Assembly (NCBI GenBank): GCA_007123465.1
Contig: SKLB01000360.1
Coordinates: forward strand, 1-6,623
DNA from: Spirochaetales bacterium
GTDB taxonomy: Bacteria > Spirochaetota > Spirochaetia > DSM-27196 > PWMO01
Length of the DNA stretch: 6,623 nucleotides
Direction: 5' to 3'
Position numbers and translations under genes: made by a program
The notes under the pieces: generated by a model
The model's input: only the letters and a program-made list of their open reading frames with translations
Database searches by the model: none
Told to the model about the DNA's origin: nothing
Shown: one piece after another, positions 1 to 6,202 of the stretch
Position numbering within the stretch: the first letter of the stretch is position 1
Layout: every line of letters starts with the position of its first letter

Positions 1-1650
1 CCCTACATCCTCGGTGAGCCGCACCCGGCCGGACAGCGGCTGGTCAACTACCAGAAGTGCATTCGTACCGGAGATATCGAAGACGTCGGGGACTCGAGTC
101 ACCTGACCTTTTTTGAAATGCTCGGCAACTGGTCGCTGGGCGACTATTTCAAGGAAGAGGCAATCCGAATGAGTTTCGAGTTCCTGACCTCATCCAGGTG
201 GCTGGGGATTTCGCCGGATAAGCTGTCGGTGACGGTGTTTGCCGGTGACGATGATGTTCCACCGGACCATGAATCCGCTGCGGTGTGGCAGGCACTCGGC
301 ATCCCCGAATCGCGCATCTACTACCTGCCGCGCAAGGACAACTGGTGGGGCCCCGCCGGCGCCACCGGGCCGTGCGGCCCCGACAGCGAGATGTTCATCG
401 ATACCGGTATTGACGCTACACCAGACAGCCGCCCCGGCGTTTCCGACGGCAAGTACATGGAGGTCTGGAACGACGTCTTCATGCAGTACAACAAACAGGC
501 CGACGGCAGCTTTGTGCCGCTGCAGCGTACCTGCGTTGATACCGGCATGGGCATCGAGCGTACAATCGCCATTCTGCAGGGACGCACTTCGGTCTACGAA
601 ACCGAGGTTTTCACCCCGATTATCGCGTGCATCGAGGGTCTCACCGGTGCGCGTTACGGCAAAGACCCGGAGACCGACCGCTCGATCCGCATTGTCAGCG
701 ATCACGTGCGTACCGCCACCTTTATCCTCGGTGATGAAAAGGGCGTCTCGCCGTCAAACGTGGGGCAGGGCTACATTCTGCGACGGCTGATTCGCCGGGC
801 AGTGCGCCACGGACGCAAACTCGGCCTTTCGCGCGAGTTCCTGTGCGATCCGGCACAGATTGTCATAGACATGTACCGCGAGCCCCACCCGGTTCTGCAG
901 CAGAATCGCGAGCGCGTGCTCGAGGAGATGCGCGGTGAGGAAGACCGCTTCTGGACCACGCTGCAGAAGGGAGAGCACGAGTTTGAGAAGCTGCTGCCCA
1001 ACCTGCTGAAGAACCCCGAACGCACTATACCCGGTAGACTGGCTTTCCGTCTCTACGATACCTTCGGGTTTCCGTTGGAGATCACCGAAGAACTGGCTTC
1101 CGAGCACGGCATGATCGTGGACCGCCAGGGGTTTGATGAAGCGTTTCGCAAGCACCAGGAGAAATCCAAGCTGGACTCCAACCAGACCTTCAAGGGCGGG
1201 CTTGCCGATCACTCCGACATGACCACGCGCCTGCACACGGCAACCCACCTGCTGCATCGGGCGCTGCGTGAAGTGCTCGGTGAACACGTGGCCCAGAAAG
1301 GAAGCAACATCACCCAGGAACGGCTGCGGTTTGACTTCTCGCATCCGGAGAAGATGTCGCCCGCGGAGCTGGAGCGCGTTGAGCAGATAGTCAACCAGCA
1401 GATCGAACGCGATCTCCCGGTGAGCTTCACCACCATGCGCCTCGATGAAGCGCGCGACGCCGGGGCTATGGCACTGTTTGGCAATAAGTACGATGAAGTG
1501 GTCAAGGTCTATTCGATCGGGGATTTCTCCAAAGAAGTCTGTGGCGGGCCGCACGTGGAGCACACGGCCCAGCTTGGACGCTTTCGGATTCTGAAGGAGC
1601 AGTCGTCATCGCAGGGTGTGCGCCGGATAAAGGCCGTACTGGAGTCGTAG
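1..1650 (+). CDS. alaS: Alanyl-tRNA synthetase, short form, 5' end missing
   Basis: This class II synthetase attaches alanine to tRNA-Ala in the cytoplasm and hydrolyses mischarged Ser- or Gly-tRNA-Ala. The reading frame is open from base 1 (PYILGEPHPAGQRLVNYQKC), so roughly the first 50 residues lie outside the window; 549 codons plus TAG are present. The aminoacylation core shows GNWSLGDYF (nt 124-150), GPCGPDSE (367-390), EVWNDVFMQYN (460-492) and the motif 3 segment DTGMGIER (538-561). The tRNA-binding segment GYILRRLIRRAVRHGRKLG follows. The editing domain has the zinc ligands HTATH (1234-1248) and CGGPH (1540-1554); many bacteria have CGGTH here. The protein stops about 30 residues later, without the C-terminal oligomerisation domain found in the roughly 875-residue E. 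coli enzyme. As I recall, this short architecture is typical of spirochaetes, so it is not read as a frameshift. The ATG at 118 is internal, not the start. Confidence 0.97.
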   Translation, partial: PYILGEPHPAGQRLVNYQKCIRTGDIEDVGDSSHLTFFEMLGNWSLGDYFKEEAIRMSFEFLTSSRWLGISPDKLSVTVFAGDDDVPPDHESAAVWQALGIPESRIYYLPRKDNWWGPAGATGPCGPDSEMFIDTGIDATPDSRPGVSDGKYMEVWNDVFMQYNKQADGSFVPLQRTCVDTGMGIERTIAILQGRTSVYETEVFTPIIACIEGLTGARYGKDPETDRSIRIVSDHVRTATFILGDEKGVSPSNVGQGYILRRLIRRAVRHGRKLGLSREFLCDPAQIVIDMYREPHPVLQQNRERVLEEMRGEEDRFWTTLQKGEHEFEKLLPNLLKNPERTIPGRLAFRLYDTFGFPLEITEELASEHGMIVDRQGFDEAFRKHQEKSKLDSNQTFKGGLADHSDMTTRLHTATHLLHRALREVLGEHVAQKGSNITQERLRFDFSHPEKMSPAELERVEQIVNQQIERDLPVSFTTMRLDEARDAGAMALFGNKYDEVVKVYSIGDFSKEVCGGPHVEHTAQLGRFRILKEQSSSQGVRRIKAVLES

Positions 1651-1653
1651 CGC

Positions 1654-2787
1654 TTAGAGCTGCTGTTTGAGGCGGTCGTAGAAGGCGCTGATAGTGCGCC
1701 CCTTGATGCCCAGCGCTTCCACCTGCTGCAGCACGCGCTGCGCTTCGCGGCGCTGGCCGAGTTCCAGGTGGCATTCCGCCAATTCCAGGTAGAGTCGGGG
1801 GTTCGAAGCGTCGTTGCGCAGCAGACCGCTGAGCGATTCAATCGCCTGAGGCATATCTCCGCGCGCCTTGTTGACCAGTGCCAGGCCCAGTACGGCGTAC
1901 TCATCGAACTCGATATTCAGGGCCTTGGTGTAGTAGCGCTCGGCAAGGTCCACCTGTCCCATGCAGCGGTAGGCGTCCCCGGCACGCGTAAGAATGACCT
2001 TGTTTGCCGGGTCTCGCTCCAGGATTTGGTTCCAGTAGTCCAGCGACTGCCCGGGCTCCCCCAGCCCGCGGTAGCAGTCGGCCAGGCCGAACAGCGCGTA
2101 GAAGTTGCCGGGCTGGCGCTTCAGGGCAATCTCGAAAAACGGAACACCTTCGGCAAAGGTCTTCATCTTGCGGTGACAGTTTCCCATCGACGTCAGCACG
2201 CGGATATCAACCGAATCGCCGTGTAACTCGTACATCCGCCCCCAGTACTGCAGCGCTCCGGCGTACTCCTTGAAATCGTAATGCAGATGCCCCAGACCGA
2301 TAAGCGCGTACGCGTTATCCTGCTGCATTTCCAGTACCCGCAGGTAGAGCTGCTTTGAATTGTGGAAGTCACGCACTTTGCGGTAGGCGTCGGCCACGCG
2401 GGTAAGCACGGTAACGTTCTGATCGTCGTGCTTGAGGTAGCGCTCCCACACTTTTATCGCGCGGTGGAAGTACTTCAGGCTCTTGAAGCAGTCGGCCAGG
2501 CCAAACAGCGCGTAGTTGTTGTCCGGGTGGTGTTCAAGGCATTTCTCATAATAGGCAACCGCGGCGTGAAAATCGCGTCTCTTGCGCGCCGAGTCCCCCA
2601 GCCCCACCAACGCGTAGTTGTTGGACTCTTCCTGCTCCAGGATCTGGCGGAAGCACTCATCTGCTTCATCGAGGAGCTTCTCTTTCAGAAGCTGATAGCC
2701 GCGTTGCGACAGTTCGGCGATATCCACACCGGACTCCGCGGGAGCATCCACTGAGTGTTTGTCATGCTGCCTGTTGTGTAACGCCAT
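1654..2787 (-). CDS. TPR-repeat protein, about ten tandem repeats, function unknown
   Basis: This 377-residue protein is almost entirely tetratricopeptide repeats. After a polar 20-residue N-terminus, about ten units of roughly 34 residues run from residue 23 to 360. Approximate starts are 23, 57, 91, 125, 159, 193, 229, 263, 297 and 330, with a short C-terminal helix after. Units starting at 57, 91, 159, 229 and 297 share a YALxGLGD/YALFGLADC pattern, while those at 125, 193 and 263 share VLTRxADAYRK-like helices. No signal peptide, membrane segment or catalytic domain is visible, so it is probably a cytoplasmic scaffold or adaptor. The ATG has only a weak GGAA Shine-Dalgarno sequence (2795-2798). 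No other good start lies before the repeats. It follows the small TPR-like gene by 35 bases and is probably co-transcribed with it. It resembles TPR proteins I remember as conserved across spirochaetes; some spirochaete TPR proteins belong to the flagellar collar, but nothing here shows that role. Confidence 0.9.
   Translation of the reverse strand: MALHNRQHDKHSVDAPAESGVDIAELSQRGYQLLKEKLLDEADECFRQILEQEESNNYALVGLGDSARKRRDFHAAVAYYEKCLEHHPDNNYALFGLADCFKSLKYFHRAIKVWERYLKHDDQNVTVLTRVADAYRKVRDFHNSKQLYLRVLEMQQDNAYALIGLGHLHYDFKEYAGALQYWGRMYELHGDSVDIRVLTSMGNCHRKMKTFAEGVPFFEIALKRQPGNFYALFGLADCYRGLGEPGQSLDYWNQILERDPANKVILTRAGDAYRCMGQVDLAERYYTKALNIEFDEYAVLGLALVNKARGDMPQAIESLSGLLRNDASNPRLYLELAECHLELGQRREAQRVLQQVEALGIKGRTISAFYDRLKQQL
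2074..2515 (-). repeat. Near-identical 28-bp direct repeats inside the TPR gene
   Basis: Bases 2074-2101 and 2488-2515 match at 27 of 28 positions. Both encode the YALFGLADC helix of a TPR unit (units starting near residues 91 and 229). The match extends over codon choice as well as protein sequence. It is part of the internal repeat structure of this gene, not a mobile or regulatory repeat. Confidence 0.8.
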
Positions 2788-2822
2788 TATACCATTCCAG
2801 TTCCAACCAGAAGAATGCGCTA

Positions 2823-3164
2823 TCAGTCCGCGCTGTCCGGCTCGTGTAGCCAGGCTTGTACGATCTGCGCCATCTTTTCGATCAGCGGCTCTGTTCTGCT
2901 ACGATCGGGCGCCAGCCAGTACATTCTGAACGCCTCCAACGGCTGATTGCGCTTCATGTGCAGATCTCCCACACGGATTATCCCGTCACTATAACCGACC
3001 GTCAGGAAGATCCGCTTGGCATCCTCGAACTTGCCGGCATTGAACAGCTGGTTGCCCTTGCGGATCAGCACCGACCGCTGCTCCGCAGAGATCTGCGGCC
3101 GCCTGTCCGCGGCAACCTTGACAAAGCCGGGAGACGGCGGGTGTTTACTGTTCACGTTTGCCAT
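2823..3164 (-). CDS. Small TPR-like protein, function unknown
   Basis: This 113-residue soluble protein has a polar, probably disordered N-terminus (about residues 1-25). Two helical hairpins of TPR type follow: ISAEQRSVLIRKGNQLFNAGKFEDAKRIFL (26-54), then GIIRVGDLHMKRNQPLEAFRMYWLA (61-85). A final helix, EPLIEKMAQIVQAWLHE, ends the fold. No catalytic motif, signal peptide or membrane segment is seen. I place the start at ATG 3164 because AGGACGG lies 7 bases upstream; an in-frame TTG at 3188 would add eight residues but has no comparable site. It lies 35 bases upstream of the large TPR gene on the same strand, which suggests the two are expressed together and may act together. I recall similar proteins in other spirochaetes but cannot name it. 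Confidence 0.82.
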   Translation of the reverse strand: MANVNSKHPPSPGFVKVAADRRPQISAEQRSVLIRKGNQLFNAGKFEDAKRIFLTVGYSDGIIRVGDLHMKRNQPLEAFRMYWLAPDRSRTEPLIEKMAQIVQAWLHEPDSAD

Positions 3165-3248
3165 GAAGCTGCCGTCCTGAACAACCAATATAGACCAAAA
3201 CGGACGTCAATTCCAGCTCAGCTCGCTGCGTTTAGCCGGTGGGCCGGA

Positions 3249-3839
3249 CTAGATTGTGCCCTTGGTCGACATGGCTGAATTGTCACCGGATTTTGGCTGA
3301 TAGGCCTGCGAAATGGCGCGACCGAGCGCCTTGAACAGCGCCTCGGTCATGTGGTGACTGTTGAGACCGTAGCGTGCAACAAGGTGCAGATTGATACGCG
3401 CGCGTACCGCCAGAGCCCAGAAGAACTCGCGAAAAAGCGCTACCGGGAACTGGCCGCAGTAGTCCTGGGGATAGTCGGCATTGTAGACCAGGTACGGACG
3501 GTTGCAGACGTCGATCACCGCTTCGCTGAGCGCGTCGTCCATCGGGATGATGGCGTGACCAAATCGCTGCACGCTGCCGAGCTGCTGGAATACCTGGTAG
3601 AGCGCGTCGCCGAGCACCAGCCCAACATCCTCCACGGTGTGGTGATATTCGACGTCCAGGTCGCCTTCGGCACGCAGATAGAGGCCGATCGAACCATGAA
3701 ACGCCATGCCGGTGAGCATATGATCAAAGAATGCAATGCCGCTGTTGATGTCGATGGTTGTTGCGTCCGAGAGATCCACGCGTGCGCTGATCCGGGTTTC
3801 CCGGGTATCGCGCGTGATTTCAGCCTGCTGTGGATTCAT
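3249..3839 (-). CDS. hisB: Imidazoleglycerol-phosphate dehydratase
   Basis: HisB removes water from imidazole glycerol phosphate to give imidazole acetol phosphate, a middle step of histidine synthesis, using a manganese centre. The 196-residue protein has the family signatures in order: FFDHM (residues 37-41), HHTVEDVG (66-73), MDDALSE (100-106), NRPY (113-116) and HHMTEALFKA (162-171). These histidines and glutamates are the expected metal ligands and catalytic groups. It is the monofunctional form; no histidinol-phosphatase domain is fused as in E. coli. The start at ATG 3839 is fixed by AAGGAG six bases upstream; an ATG at 3860 lies upstream of that site and is rejected. The gene overlaps the end of hisG by 20 bases, which suggests translational coupling. 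The N-terminal part and the segment after NRPY diverge from common bacterial HisB, but no key residue looks lost. Confidence 0.96.
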   Translation of the reverse strand: MNPQQAEITRDTRETRISARVDLSDATTIDINSGIAFFDHMLTGMAFHGSIGLYLRAEGDLDVEYHHTVEDVGLVLGDALYQVFQQLGSVQRFGHAIIPMDDALSEAVIDVCNRPYLVYNADYPQDYCGQFPVALFREFFWALAVRARINLHLVARYGLNSHHMTEALFKALGRAISQAYQPKSGDNSAMSTKGTI

Positions 3840-4485
3840 CTGCGTCTCCTTGTGAATCATGATTCTGCAGTCGGCGTACCAGCGCGTTGACCTGGGCGTA
3901 GTGAAACTTGTAGTACGCGGGGTTTGAAATGAGGTGCACCTGGATCTGCGTCAGCTCTTCGTTGACTACCAGGTCATTGGCTGTGAGCGTTGAGCCGGTT
4001 TCCACCAGGTCAACGATATACGGTGCCAGGCCCAGCAGCGGCGCCAGCTCAACCGAGCCGCCAAGCTTGATCACTTCCACCGGAATACCGCGCTGATGGA
4101 AGAAATCGTGGGCAAAGCGGGTGAATTTGGTGGCTACCTTGAGACGGCCGTGGTCCTGTTGCGGATCATGATCGCGGCGGCCGGCCAGGCACATCCGGGT
4201 GCTGCCGAACGGAAAGGTCAGCAGCCGGAAGTAGTCGAAGCCGGACTCGTAGAGGACGTCGTCACCGCAGACGCCAAGGCCCGCAATGCCGTGATTAACG
4301 TACACCGGTACATCGCTGTTTTTTACCAGCATCAATCGTACGCTGCCCTCACGGTCCTCTGCAACCAGTTTGCGGCTCTCGAACTTGAATGCCAGTCCAC
4401 AGCGCGCGAACAATTCGCGAATCTGATCGTGCAAGCGCCCTTTCGGCAGCGCGATTGTCAGCGGATAACGTTGTGCGGCGCTCAT
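3820..4485 (-). CDS. hisG: ATP phosphoribosyltransferase catalytic subunit, short form
   Basis: HisG condenses ATP with PRPP, the first committed step of histidine biosynthesis and the usual point of feedback control. The 221-residue length marks the short form, which lacks the C-terminal regulatory domain of the roughly 300-residue form and needs HisZ as partner. Visible motifs are IALPKGRL (residues 11-18), VPVYVNHGIAGLGVCGDDVL (59-78), VATKFTRFA (117-125), GSVELAPLLGLA (143-154) and the PRPP-binding loop DLVETGSTLTAN (159-170). The ATG at 4485 overlaps the hisZ TGA by four bases (ATGA), and GGGAG lies nine bases upstream. The last 12 or so residues are polar and overlap the start of hisB. 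hisZ directly upstream supports a heteromeric HisZ-HisG enzyme. Confidence 0.96.
   Translation of the reverse strand: MSAAQRYPLTIALPKGRLHDQIRELFARCGLAFKFESRKLVAEDREGSVRLMLVKNSDVPVYVNHGIAGLGVCGDDVLYESGFDYFRLLTFPFGSTRMCLAGRRDHDPQQDHGRLKVATKFTRFAHDFFHQRGIPVEVIKLGGSVELAPLLGLAPYIVDLVETGSTLTANDLVVNEELTQIQVHLISNPAYYKFHYAQVNALVRRLQNHDSQGDADESTAG
3846..3851 (-). promoter_or_regulatory. Shine-Dalgarno sequence of hisB, inside hisG
   Basis: On the minus strand AAGGAG sits six bases before the ATG at 3839. It lies within the last codons of hisG. It decides between two in-frame ATGs for hisB, because the other one (3860) is upstream of it. Confidence 0.85.
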
Positions 4486-5582
4486 AGGGTGGCGCTCCCG
4501 CCGGCGCGCCGGCGAACTTCGGCGTCACGAAAGCGCTGCACAAAGGTGCGGCCGGTTGCCGCCTCACTGATCTGCGGGGTGAAACGCGCATCCACGGCAG
4601 CGTCGTCCTGCAGTTTGCGCAGCATTATCGAGAAGCCAACCGCCGGCGTTTCGAGTCCAAACCTGCCGTAGAGACGGTCGTAGCGGCCGCCGGCGGCAAC
4701 CGATGCATCGAGCCCGTCAACGTAGGCCTGAAACACTACCCCGGTGTGGTACGACTGGCTGCCGATCTCCGAGAGATCAATGCGATAGGATCCGCTGTCA
4801 TCGGCTTCATTGAGGGTGTGGTAGAGCTGCTGCAGGCGCTCGATCTGCCGCAGCTCGGCCGCCTGGAGTTCCGAGCGCAGCGAGTTGGCCAGCGCTGACA
4901 GCCCGGTTGCATCACCAATGTAGCTGAACAGCTGTTGCAGGGCCCGGCTGCGTGCGGCTGAAATGCCGAGCAGCGTGCACTCTGCACTCAATTGCTGCAT
5001 GTCTCGCAGCACTATCGCGCGGCGCAGGCGCGCAGCGACCGCAGCATCCGCCTGGTCAAAGCCGGCGTTGAACAGCGCACGTGACCCGATGTGGATGTAA
5101 TACAGCGGCGCTCCGATCTGCTGCAGCGTGCGCCGCAGCAGCAGGATTACCTCCAGGTCGGCATCCAGTGTATCCAGTCCGATCAGCTCCACACCGGTCT
5201 GAAAGAACTCGTTCTTGGAAATATCTTCACGGTTCTGGTGGCGCAGGATAGTGTCCGCGTAGCAGACGCGCATCGGCAGGTCATCGCGGCGCAGGATCAT
5301 CCCCATCTGCTTGGCCAGGAACAGGGTCACGTCTGAACGCAGCATCAGCAGGTCACCGTCGCGGTCGATCAAACGGTATATCTTGCGTGCTTCATCTTCG
5401 GACAATAGCGCTGCGTACGCGTCATAGTAGTCGAATACCGGAGTCTGCACCGGCAGATAGCCCCACAGGTAGAGAAGTTGCTCAACCTCAGCGGTCAGCT
5501 TTTTGTGGCGGTACGCCTCCTCGAGGTAGAACCCTTCGGTACCCTGCGGGATCTGCAGGTAACCGCGCCTGTTTAACACCAA
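4482..5582 (-). CDS. hisZ: ATP phosphoribosyltransferase regulatory subunit (HisRS paralogue)
   Basis: HisZ is a catalytically inactive relative of histidyl-tRNA synthetase that binds short-form HisG and is required for its activity and histidine feedback. The 366-residue protein keeps the class II core: MLRSDVT (residues 80-86), FFQTGVELIG (126-135), SYHTGVVFQAYV (277-288) and AAGGRYDRLYGRFG (296-309). It lacks the anticodon-binding domain of HisRS (usually about 420 residues or more), and SQSYHTGVVF replaces the RGLDYYTG-type segment. Together with hisG immediately downstream this favours HisZ over HisS. No ATG is available: the likely start is TTG at 5582, nine bases after AGGAG (5592-5596), with GTG at 5579 as alternative (12 bases). 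The C-terminal codons contain a GC-rich palindrome close to the hisG start. Confidence 0.93.
   Translation of the reverse strand: MVLNRRGYLQIPQGTEGFYLEEAYRHKKLTAEVEQLLYLWGYLPVQTPVFDYYDAYAALLSEDEARKIYRLIDRDGDLLMLRSDVTLFLAKQMGMILRRDDLPMRVCYADTILRHQNREDISKNEFFQTGVELIGLDTLDADLEVILLLRRTLQQIGAPLYYIHIGSRALFNAGFDQADAAVAARLRRAIVLRDMQQLSAECTLLGISAARSRALQQLFSYIGDATGLSALANSLRSELQAAELRQIERLQQLYHTLNEADDSGSYRIDLSEIGSQSYHTGVVFQAYVDGLDASVAAGGRYDRLYGRFGLETPAVGFSIMLRKLQDDAAVDARFTPQISEAATGRTFVQRFRDAEVRRRAGGSATL
4499..4514. repeat. 16-bp perfect GC palindrome just before hisG
   Basis: CGCCGGCGCGCCGGCG is its own reverse complement and is also two copies of the 8-mer CGCCGGCG. It lies in the last codons of hisZ and touches the hisG ribosome binding site (GGGAG, 4495-4499). 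In RNA it could fold with a 5-bp stem and 6-base loop. It may equally be chance in GC-rich Arg/Ala/Gly codons. Confidence 0.6.
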
Positions 5583-5591
5583 AACGGTACG

Positions 5592-5596
5592 CTCCT
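5592..5596 (-). promoter_or_regulatory. Shine-Dalgarno sequence of hisZ
   Basis: AGGAG on the minus strand is nine bases from TTG 5582 and twelve from GTG 5579. It supports a non-ATG start for hisZ. The only nearby ATG (5599) precedes this site and is in another frame, stopping after eight codons. Confidence 0.65.
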
Positions 5597-5598
5597 CA

Positions 5599-5613
5599 TG
5601 CGGTTTCGCCGCA
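5599..5613 (-). other. Small hairpin directly before the hisZ ribosome binding site
   Basis: TGCGG, a five-base loop CGAAA, and CCGCA form a perfect 5-bp stem on the minus strand, ending two bases before the AGGAG of hisZ. If transcription starts at the candidate promoter (about 5607) the hairpin would be cut. It would form only in read-through RNA from rsmD. Confidence 0.5.
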
Positions 5614-5642
5614 ACTATAGCAGATGGATTGCGCTTCGGGAA
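5614..5642 (-). promoter_or_regulatory. Candidate sigma-70 promoter for hisZGB
   Basis: On the minus strand a -10-like TATAGT (5614-5619) lies 17 bases after a weak -35-like TTCCCG (5637-5642). A start about seven bases downstream would give a leader of roughly 25 bases containing the AGGAG of hisZ. The -35 match is poor (3 of 6), so activity is uncertain. Confidence 0.35.
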
Positions 5643-5651
5643 GCGAAGCGC
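5631..5651 (-). other. Perfect 8-bp hairpin abutting the rsmD stop codon
   Basis: GCGCTTCG, loop CTTCC, CGAAGCGC. The stem begins at the base right after the rsmD TAG. A thymine run does not follow (AATCCATCTG does), so it is not a canonical intrinsic terminator. It could slow or process read-through transcripts or protect the 3' end of the recG-rsmD message. The candidate hisZ promoter overlaps it. Confidence 0.6.
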
Positions 5652-6191
5652 CTACGGTGGTGCAGCCGGCAGGAACCAGGTCACCGTTGATCCACCGTAG
5701 ACGCGCCGGTCGCTGCACTGCAGCAGATCGATGCGTTCTGGAAGCGTCTCGTGCGAGCGGTGATGAATCAGTACTACGCTGTGCGGGCCGATTGCAGCAG
5801 AGCGCGCGGCCTTGCGCAGCAGGTCCAGTTTGTGGCGATAGTTGAACGGAGGATCGAGGAAGATCACGTCAAACTGCCGTGTTGCGCGTTGCAGGTAACT
5901 CTCTGCCGGCAGCGCGCTGATTGAAATATCGCTCTCAACCAGACCGGCATTGCGCCGCGTGACCGGAAGTTTAGCTCGATCGCGTTCAACCAGTACTACC
6001 GGTTCGGCGCCGCGCGATGCCGCCTCAATACCGACAGACCCCGATCCGGCAAACAGATCCAGGAACGAGCGCCCGTGCAGATCCCCCAGAGATCCGAAGA
6101 CCGATTCACGCATCTTGTCCATCGCCGGACGGATTATCCCCGGCGGGCATTCGATGATGCGCCCGCGGTACTTTCCGCCTGTTACCCTCAT
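5652..6191 (-). CDS. rsmD: 16S rRNA (guanine-966 N2)-methyltransferase
   Basis: RsmD transfers a methyl group from S-adenosylmethionine to N2 of G966 in 16S rRNA (E. coli numbering) during small-subunit assembly. The 179-residue length is usual. The N-terminus MRVTGGKYRGR, then RPAMDKMRESVFGSL (residues 21-35), is the family's RNA-side signature. The SAM site is FLDLFAGSGSVGIEAASRGA (43-62) with VLVERD (67-72). The catalytic motif IV is DVIFLDPPF (108-116), and VYGGSTVTWF (164-173) ends the fold. ATG 6191 follows AGGAG (6198-6202) by six bases. That site overlaps the recG stop, so the two genes are probably co-transcribed and may be translationally coupled. A hairpin begins right after its stop codon. 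Confidence 0.94.
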   Translation of the reverse strand: MRVTGGKYRGRIIECPPGIIRPAMDKMRESVFGSLGDLHGRSFLDLFAGSGSVGIEAASRGAEPVVLVERDRAKLPVTRRNAGLVESDISISALPAESYLQRATRQFDVIFLDPPFNYRHKLDLLRKAARSAAIGPHSVVLIHHRSHETLPERIDLLQCSDRRVYGGSTVTWFLPAAPP

Positions 6192-6197
6192 GATTGT

Positions 6198-6202
6198 CTC
6201 CT
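6198..6202 (-). promoter_or_regulatory. Shine-Dalgarno sequence of rsmD overlapping the recG stop
   Basis: AGGAG on the minus strand shares its first A with the recG TGA codon (6202-6204) and lies six bases before the rsmD ATG. A ribosome ending recG would be placed on the rsmD start site. Confidence 0.8.

Noticed and set aside
190..705. 171-codon minus-strand frame opposite alaS
   Set aside because: A shadow of conserved alaS codons with no recognisable family motif.
754..1563. 269-codon open frame on the minus strand opposite alaS
   Set aside because: It lies wholly inside alaS, whose protein is clearly recognised, and its translation has no recognisable domain; long antisense frames are common in GC-rich genes.
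1768..2226. 152-codon plus-strand frame opposite the TPR gene
   Set aside because: Its repetitive look is a mirror of the TPR repeats on the other strand.
2786..2791. TATAAT box at the TPR gene start
   Set aside because: It overlaps the ATG, so transcription would begin inside the coding sequence, and no -35 box is present.
3187..3210. Promoter for the small TPR-like gene (TTGACG 3205-3210, TATATT 3187-3192)
   Set aside because: The boxes are only 12 bases apart, too close for a sigma-70 promoter; no better pair is visible.
3235..3248. Terminator hairpin after hisB (CCGG-CCCA-CCGG)
   Set aside because: The stem is only 4 bp and no T-run follows; hisB may read through into the TPR genes.
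3351..3890. 179-codon plus-strand frame opposite hisB
   Set aside because: It is antisense to HisB motifs and has no domain of its own.
4482..5582. Histidyl-tRNA synthetase (hisS)
   Set aside because: It lacks the anticodon-binding domain, has changed catalytic segments and sits directly before short-form hisG, which fits HisZ.
5631..5651. Intrinsic terminator after rsmD
   Set aside because: The stem is good but no T-run follows on either strand, so it is listed only as a hairpin.
5573..5651. Histidine leader peptide or attenuator before hisZ
   Set aside because: The only short frame (MRSVPFWC) has no histidine codons and no Shine-Dalgarno site.
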